DNA from: an uncultured Pirellulaceae bacterium
Lineage (GTDB): Bacteria; Planctomycetota; Planctomycetia; Pirellulales; Pirellulaceae
Length of the DNA stretch: 18,195 nucleotides
NCBI GenBank assembly: GCA_934278005.1
Contig: CAKQWG010000054.1
Span: 1-18,195 of the forward strand
Direction: 5' to 3'
A program made the position numbers and the translations under genes. The notes below the pieces were generated by a model that saw only the letters and a list, made by a program, of their open reading frames with translations, was not told the origin of the DNA and did not search any database. This document shows positions 13,523-18,195 of this stretch, piece by piece; within the stretch, counting starts at the first letter, position 1, and every line of letters begins with the position of its first letter.

Positions 13523-14104
13523 CTAATGCGCCGATTTAGCGTGGGAGACGACCGTTTCTCGTATCTGCTCCGAGACACATTCCGGCGTCTGCATGCCATC
13601 GATCGTGACCAGCAGCCCCCGCTTGCGGTAGTAATCCAGTAGCGGAGCCGTCTGTGTCTCGAAAACTCGAATGCGCGCCTTGATCGTATCGTAATTATCG
13701 TCGCCGCGGTCTTCCAACTCAGACCGCTTGAGCAGACGCTTTACCAACTCGTCCTGGGCCACATGCAAGTCGAGCACAAGGTCGAGCTTGCGGGTGCTCC
13801 GCGAGAAGTGTTCGTCCAACAACTGAGCCTGTACGATCGTCCGCGGAAAACCATCAAACAGACAGCCAGCCTCGCAGTCGGGCTGGCTCAAACGCTGCGC
13901 GACGATTCGCATCACCAAGTGATCCGGCGCGAGCTCGCCAGCGTCCAGGTGCCGTGCTACCCAGCGAGCCAATGCAGTGTCCTGGTTTTTGACTTCGCGA
14001 AGCATTTCCCCAGTCGACAGCTGTGGTATACCCAGCCATTCGACCAATCGCTTGCATTGGGTTCCTTTGCCAGCGCCGGGTGGCCCGATAAAGACTATGC
14101 GCAT
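13523..14104 (-). CDS. adk: Adenylate kinase
   Basis: Adenylate kinase interconverts ATP + AMP and 2 ADP in the cytoplasm. The P-loop GPPGAGKGT is at residues 7-15, the AMP-binding STGEMLR at 30-36, and DGFPRT at 84-89 holds a conserved arginine. The LID is the short, non-zinc type: residues 127-140 contain the RGDDN element, and the protein is 193 residues long, as in short-form enzymes. A Shine-Dalgarno AAGGGG lies upstream of ATG 14104. It follows secY at 70 nt, the usual neighbour in spc operons; map and infA, which often come next, are not here. Confidence 0.95.
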   Translation of the reverse strand: MRIVFIGPPGAGKGTQCKRLVEWLGIPQLSTGEMLREVKNQDTALARWVARHLDAGELAPDHLVMRIVAQRLSQPDCEAGCLFDGFPRTIVQAQLLDEHFSRSTRKLDLVLDLHVAQDELVKRLLKRSELEDRGDDNYDTIKARIRVFETQTAPLLDYYRKRGLLVTIDGMQTPECVSEQIRETVVSHAKSAH

Positions 14105-14174
14105 GGCAGCCCCTTCGATTCTACGGTCTTAATTCTTGAATGAGGTCCAGCCAGCAACAATCCTATCTGAGCCA

Positions 14175-15557
14175 CTAGGACTCCAGCAAACCTTTGTAAT
14201 TTCTCATCAACAAGTGGTTGTCGATCTTCTGAATCAAATCGAAAGCGACGCTAACCGCGATCAGCAAGCCCGTTCCGCCGTAGAACGAAGCCACGGAAAA
14301 TGGGACACCGAGCTGAATATTCACAATGATCGGCACGATGGCGACGAGGGCTAGAAAGGCAGCCCCGACGTACGTAATGCGAATCATCACCTTCTCTAAA
14401 TAGTCCGCCGTCCGTCGACCAGGCCGGTAGCCCGGGACAAATGTGCCGTGGTCCTTCAGGTTCTCGGACATCTCCCTCGGATTGAAGGTGATCGATGTCC
14501 AAAAATAACAGAAGAAGAAAATCAGCGCGACGTACATCACGATGTAAGTCAAGGATTGCCCACTGGTAAACGTGTTTCCGAGGGCCGCCAGGAAACCGGC
14601 GACCTGCTGCGTCCATGAATCGCTGCTCGCCGATGGGCTGGCGAACCAGGACGCCATGACACCAAACAGCACGCCCGGAAGCATTAACAAACTGCTGGCA
14701 AAAATGATCGGCATAACGCCTGCCTGGTTGATCCGCAAAGGCAAATACTGTTTAGTCCCACCGTAGACCCGATTGCCACGCACATGCTTGGCACTTTGCG
14801 TCTGAATGCGACGCTGGCCCAAGGTGATAAACACCACTCCAAACACCACCGCCACGAACAGTGCCGCCAAAACGATCAACTTGTCTGGCCCGATCTCACC
14901 AGAGGAACCACTCAACTGTGTCGTCATGTTCTGACGCAACTCAAGCAGGGCACGCGGCATCTGAGCTAGAATACTAGCCATAATCAATAGGCTGATGCCG
15001 TTGCCGATTCCGTATTCGTCGATCTGTTCGCCCAACCACATCAAAAAGACGGTACCGCAAGTCATGATCGCGATCGCCGTAAACTGCCAACCCACGGTCA
15101 GCGTATTCGTACCCGGGTAGCAGAACTGGGATGCGACCGTGTTAGGATCGCTCATTACTACGTACTTGAGGTACACAAAGCTCTGGATGAGGCACAGGAA
15201 CACTGTCAGGTAACGGGTATACTCATTGATCTTGCGCATTCCCGACTGGCCCTCTTTGCGCAGGGTCTCGATGGGCTTGTACACGCTGCCGAGCAATTGG
15301 AACACGATCGAAGCGGAGATATAGGGCATAATGCCCAATCCGAAGATCGTCACATCGCGCAGGTCGGTAGCCGCGAAGAGCGAGATCTTATCAAGGAAAT
15401 TGTCGATCTGGTTGCCACTACCGCCGCCCGAAGGTGGATTAACCATGGGCAGGCGAATCTGGTATCCGATGCGATAGACGCCGAGCAAGCCCAGCGTGAG
15501 CAGAATCTTTTGGCGCAGTTCGGGGATCGTAAAAATGATCCGTAGTTTTTCCCACAT
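14175..15557 (-). CDS. secY: Protein translocase subunit SecY
   Basis: SecY is the channel of the Sec translocon in the inner membrane and works with SecE, SecG and SecA or the ribosome. The 460-residue protein has about ten hydrophobic segments, beginning with KILLTLGLLGVYRIGYQI. Family signatures are GIMPYISASIVFQLL (residues 75-89, signature 1) and EQIDEYGIGNGISLLIMASI (signature 2). The periplasmic plug region after residue 40 is Gly-rich (PPSGGGSGNQ). GAGGAG lies 9 nt upstream of ATG 15557. It sits 37 nt after rplO as in most spc operons, and it would insert the many exported proteins of the organism, including those encoded elsewhere in the window. Confidence 0.96.
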   Translation of the reverse strand: MWEKLRIIFTIPELRQKILLTLGLLGVYRIGYQIRLPMVNPPSGGGSGNQIDNFLDKISLFAATDLRDVTIFGLGIMPYISASIVFQLLGSVYKPIETLRKEGQSGMRKINEYTRYLTVFLCLIQSFVYLKYVVMSDPNTVASQFCYPGTNTLTVGWQFTAIAIMTCGTVFLMWLGEQIDEYGIGNGISLLIMASILAQMPRALLELRQNMTTQLSGSSGEIGPDKLIVLAALFVAVVFGVVFITLGQRRIQTQSAKHVRGNRVYGGTKQYLPLRINQAGVMPIIFASSLLMLPGVLFGVMASWFASPSASSDSWTQQVAGFLAALGNTFTSGQSLTYIVMYVALIFFFCYFWTSITFNPREMSENLKDHGTFVPGYRPGRRTADYLEKVMIRITYVGAAFLALVAIVPIIVNIQLGVPFSVASFYGGTGLLIAVSVAFDLIQKIDNHLLMRNYKGLLES

Positions 15558-15594
15558 CGCACAGGCTCCTCAGGTGGCCAGACGCATCCAGTGT

Positions 15595-16092
15595 CTATTT
15601 CTTGCCGGCAGCCAAGTCGGCCACGCGCTGCTTGGGAGTCCGTTTGGCTCGCAAGACCGTCGCGGTACCTCCCGCGGCAGCAATTTTCTCAGCCGCCGAG
15701 GCGCTGAAACGATGGGCCGAAATTTTTAGGGCCTTATCCATTTCGCCGTCGCCCAAGATCTTGATCTGGTCGAAGCGCTTTTTGACGATTCCACGCTCTT
15801 GCAGAACGCTCGGAGTCACTTCTTCACCAGCTTCGAAGACGGCCGACAAATCGCCCACGTTCAGCGCGATCACGGTCTCAGCGAACTTATTGAAGAAGCC
15901 ACGTTTCGGGATACGGCGGATCATCGGCAGATCTTCACCGATAGTGCCGGGGTGGCGCGAGTAGCCGCTGCGCGACTTGGCACCGTCCTGTCCACGGCCG
16001 GCGGTCTTACCTTGGCCGCTACCATTGCCGCGTCCGATACGACGCGGCTTGCGGTGCTTGGTAATGCCCTTGTTGACGTCGTCAATTCTCAT
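15595..16092 (-). CDS. rplO: Large-subunit ribosomal protein uL15
   Basis: L15 binds 23S rRNA late in 50S assembly. The glycine/basic N-terminal half (KPRRIGRGNGSGQGKTAGRGQDGAKSRSG) is diagnostic, followed by the globular domain with VTPSVLQERGIVKKRFDQIKILGDGE. It has 165 residues, slightly longer than E. coli L15 (144) through a Lys-rich C-terminus. The ATG at 16092 overlaps the rpsE stop in the sequence ATGA, which implies translational coupling and shows that rpmD (L30), normally between rpsE and rplO, is missing. Confidence 0.95.
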   Translation of the reverse strand: MRIDDVNKGITKHRKPRRIGRGNGSGQGKTAGRGQDGAKSRSGYSRHPGTIGEDLPMIRRIPKRGFFNKFAETVIALNVGDLSAVFEAGEEVTPSVLQERGIVKKRFDQIKILGDGEMDKALKISAHRFSASAAEKIAAAGGTATVLRAKRTPKQRVADLAAGKK

Positions 16093-16580
16093 GATAAGTG
16101 AACCCCACGCAGCTGCTCTACGAAATCTCGGGTGCGCAGCTGCTGCAATGCGTTGAATGTTGCTTTGACCAGTACCGACGGATTATTGGAGCGGAAGCTC
16201 TTGGTCAGAATGTCCTTTAGGCCGACCGCCTCGCACACAGCCCGTACGGCCGGACCGGCGATAATACCAGTACCAGGGTTAGCCGGTAGCAAGATGACCT
16301 TAGCCGCGCCGTAGCGCCCGATAACAGCGTGCGGGATGGTGCCGTCTACGATAGGCACATCGACTACTTCGCGGTTAGCTTGTTTCTGAGCCTTCTGCAC
16401 GCTCGGCGGTACTTCGTTGGCTTTGCCGTAGCCGTAGCCGACTCGGCCCTTGCCGTCGCCGACGACAACCAGTGCCGCAAAGCTGAATCGACGTCCACCC
16501 TTGACCACCGCCGCACAGCGTTTGATCTTGAGCACGCGCTCGATTGAGCCATCGTTGGATTGTTGAGGTTGATTAGCCAC
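16089..16580 (-). CDS. rpsE: Small-subunit ribosomal protein uS5
   Basis: S5 lies at the mRNA entry side of the 30S subunit and affects decoding accuracy. The 163-residue protein has the N-terminal dsRNA-binding-like domain (RCAAVVKGGRRFSFAALVVVGD, GRVGYGYGKANEVPPSV) and the C-terminal domain (LLPANPGTGIIAGPAVRAVCEAVG, KSFRSNNPSVLVKATFNAL). It starts with GTG at 16580; a purine-rich GAAGGG is about 10 nt upstream. The stop overlaps the rplO start by four bases. Confidence 0.96.
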   Translation of the reverse strand: MANQPQQSNDGSIERVLKIKRCAAVVKGGRRFSFAALVVVGDGKGRVGYGYGKANEVPPSVQKAQKQANREVVDVPIVDGTIPHAVIGRYGAAKVILLPANPGTGIIAGPAVRAVCEAVGLKDILTKSFRSNNPSVLVKATFNALQQLRTRDFVEQLRGVHLS

Positions 16581-16617
16581 TTTGGAGGCACCCTTCAGGA
16601 AAACCGATTGCTATATG

Positions 16618-16980
16618 TTAAAGTTCTAGGCCAGCTTCGCGAGCAGCCTCTGCGAAAGCGGCCACGCGACCATGGTATTTGCAAGATCCACGATCTAGGC
16701 GAACCTGCTTGACACCGGCCGCATGTGCCTTCTCGGCGATCGCCTTGCCCACACGTGCGGCCGCTTCGGCGTTGCCGCTTGAGCTACCGGCGAGAGCCGC
16801 ATCGAGGGTCGAGGCGGACGCCAGCGTCCGGCCAGCTTCATCGTCGATCAGCTGGCACGAGAAATGGCGCAACGAACGCTGCACACACAGTCGTGGTCGC
16901 TCGGCCGTGCCGCGAATTTTTGAACGGACGCGGAAGCGTCGGCGCTCACGACGGTTGTTGACAATTTTCTTAATCTTCAC
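16618..16980 (-). CDS. rplR: Large-subunit ribosomal protein uL18
   Basis: L18 binds 5S rRNA and helps attach it to the 50S central protuberance. The 120-residue protein has the basic N-terminus RRERRRFRVRSKIRGTAERPRLCVQRS, then IDDEAGRTLASAST and the C-terminal VRLDRGSCKYHGRVAAFAEAAREAGLEL, all family hallmarks. The GTG start at 16980 is preceded by AAGGTG. It stands between rplF and rpsE as usual, with 95 nt to rplF, a wider gap than in E. coli. Confidence 0.95.
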   Translation of the reverse strand: MKIKKIVNNRRERRRFRVRSKIRGTAERPRLCVQRSLRHFSCQLIDDEAGRTLASASTLDAALAGSSSGNAEAAARVGKAIAEKAHAAGVKQVRLDRGSCKYHGRVAAFAEAAREAGLEL

Positions 16981-17075
16981 GGGTCACCGACACCTTCAAT
17001 CAACTTTTCGTAGATCACTCTATTCGTACACTGCGTTTGTACACGCGGCCGCACCGCGACGTTGTCTAGCAACGC

Positions 17076-17618
17076 TTAGCTAGCCGACTTACCAGCCTTC
17101 AGTTTCACTTGCTCGCCCTGGTAGCGAATGCCCTTGCCCTTGTACGGCTCAGGCTTGCGAAGCGAACGAACTTCGGCGGCGAACTGACCGACCTGTTGCT
17201 TGTCACAACCGCGCACCACGATGTGCGTCTGGTCAGGGCAGGTAACATCCAAGCCATCCGGAATCGACTTCTTCAACTCGTTAGCGAATCCGACGCGCAG
17301 CTGCAGTTGCTTACCTTGAATTGAGCAAATGTAACCGACGCCTACAACTTCCAGCTTCTTCTCGTAACCGTCCTTAACGCCCACGATCATGTTACTGATC
17401 ACGGCCCGAGTCAAGCCGTGTAGTTCGCGAGAGGTGCGGTCCTCTGAGTCGCGGCTGACCGCCAGGGAGCGACCGTCTTCGTCGACGTTCACATTGACTT
17501 CGGGTCGATGCTGGAACTCAAGTTTACCCTTAGGGCCTTCGACAGTTACTAACATGTTAGCAACCGTGACTTTTACTCCGTCAGCGACGGTAATAGGTTT
17601 TTTTCCGATACGGGACAT
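17076..17618 (-). CDS. rplF: Large-subunit ribosomal protein uL6
   Basis: L6 binds 23S rRNA near the sarcin-ricin loop and the GTPase-associated centre. The 180-residue protein begins MSRIGKKPITVADGVKVTV, contains VEGPKGKL, the central NMIVGVKDGYEKKLEVVGVGY repeat junction, and ends with RKPEPYKGKGIRYQGE followed by a Lys-rich tail, all diagnostic. Start ATG at 17618. Its leader of nearly 200 nt after rpsH is unusually long for this operon and holds a hairpin. Confidence 0.96.
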   Translation of the reverse strand: MSRIGKKPITVADGVKVTVANMLVTVEGPKGKLEFQHRPEVNVNVDEDGRSLAVSRDSEDRTSRELHGLTRAVISNMIVGVKDGYEKKLEVVGVGYICSIQGKQLQLRVGFANELKKSIPDGLDVTCPDQTHIVVRGCDKQQVGQFAAEVRSLRKPEPYKGKGIRYQGEQVKLKAGKSAS

Positions 17619-17753
17619 GGCGAAGCCACTTAGAAAAAATTTGTTCTCGATTGGGTTACTACAACTGCTTGATGAATTGCAACTAGGCGCAGTCCATCAG
17701 TATTGCCGGCCGGGGCTTGGGCATCGCAGCCTGGGATCACTCGCCGCCCCCGG

Positions 17754-17775
17754 CTGGGCTTGACAAGCAAGCCAG
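17754..17775 (-). promoter_or_regulatory. Hairpin in the long rpsH-rplF gap, possible regulatory leader
   Basis: On the minus strand CTGGCTTG pairs with CAAGCCCAG (eight pairs, one bulged base) around a 5-nt loop, 41 nt after the rpsH stop. The 196-nt gap (17619-17814) is otherwise GC-rich and without a gene. It may be a site for mRNA control or processing; a weak TTGCAA/TAGTAA pair further downstream is not a convincing promoter. Confidence 0.35.
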
Positions 17776-17814
17776 GGGCAAGGAACCAAGTGCGCTACCG
17801 GCGTGGGCAAAGTG

Positions 17815-18195
17815 CTAGCACACTTCGCACAGCACTTCACCGCCCAGGTTCTGTTGACGTGCTTCTCGGTCGCTGACCATGCCCTGGCTGGTGCTTAGGA
17901 TGGAAATCCCGAGCCCGTTGAGGACCGGTCGCAAATCGCGACTCTTGCTGAAGACACGTCGCCCAGGCTTGCTGACTCGCCGAATTTGCTGAATAACACG
18001 TTCCCCGTTGGGCCCGTACTTCAGCTCAATTCGCAAGTGCTTCACCGGTTCGGCGTCGACTTCCTTGTAGTCCCAAATATATCCCTCACGCTTGAGCACT
18101 TCTGCCACACCAAGCTTTAGTCGTGACAGCGGCATATCGACATGCGGACGCTCAACGCGAACGGCGTTCCGAATACGAGTAAGCATGTCAGCGAT
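17815..18195 (-). CDS. rpsH: Small-subunit ribosomal protein uS8, N-terminus cut by window end
   Basis: S8 binds 16S rRNA helix 21 in the 30S body; in E. coli it also represses the spc operon by binding its own mRNA. The visible part reads IADMLTRIRNAVRVERPHVDMPLSRLKLGVAEVLKREGY and ends with RDLRPVLNGLGISILSTSQGMVSDREARQQNLGGEVLCEVC, the S8 signature region. The reading frame is open through the last base of the window (Ile-Ala-Asp precede the first internal ATG at 18186), and the family normally has a few residues (such as MMTDP) before this, so the true start lies just outside. The 126 visible residues are nearly the full protein. Confidence 0.94.
   Translation of the reverse strand: MADMLTRIRNAVRVERPHVDMPLSRLKLGVAEVLKREGYIWDYKEVDAEPVKHLRIELKYGPNGERVIQQIRRVSKPGRRVFSKSRDLRPVLNGLGISILSTSQGMVSDREARQQNLGGEVLCEVC

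Overview
The window looks like a chromosomal segment of a planctomycete, most likely from the Pirellulaceae (Rhodopirellula/Blastopirellula-like). This rests on gene content seen here: a Tat-targeted DUF1501 protein, a DUF1559 pseudopilin-like protein with a C-terminal H-X9-DG motif, a secreted protein with the planctomycetal N-terminal LExRRLLA motif and a dockerin-like end, and a reduced spc/alpha ribosomal operon. Genus and species cannot be fixed from the sequence alone.

Left part (1-4028, all minus strand): carA (carbamoyl-phosphate synthase glutaminase subunit), an 81-aa single-membrane-segment protein, an orphan DUF1501 protein whose leader carries a duplicated palindrome, and an XRE-type regulator fused to a SnoaL/NTF2-like domain. 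A 364-nt divergent spacer without a gene follows (4029-4392).

Centre (4393-10182): on the plus strand, a DUF1559 protein, a 138-aa exported protein with a terminator-like hairpin behind it, and lnt (apolipoprotein N-acyltransferase with an intact Glu-Lys-Cys triad). On the minus strand and convergent with lnt, a 664-aa modular exported protein (CAP/SCP, PPC-like, cadherin-like, dockerin-like), preceded by a 39-aa membrane microprotein. The spacer 7841-8030 shows no gene.

Right part (10467-18195, all minus strand, transcribed right to left): rpsH (cut by the window end), rplF, rplR, rpsE, rplO, secY, adk, rpsM, rpsK, rpoA, rplQ, rpmG. This is the spc plus alpha ribosomal region with the common insertion of secY and adk. 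Compared with the widespread bacterial order, rpmD, map, infA, rpmJ and rpsD are absent from their usual slots, and an L33 gene closes the cluster. A good sigma-70-type promoter just after adk starts an rpsM-led unit, and a hairpin plus U-run lies between rpoA and rplQ, so the cluster is probably read as several units.

I do not see a defence system, prophage, insertion sequence, CRISPR array, tRNA or rRNA. The most useful oddities are structural: the ribosomal gene losses, a half-lost zinc ribbon in L33, an enlarged L17, the intra-operon terminator-like element, the long rpsH-rplF leader, and the HTH-SnoaL fusion.
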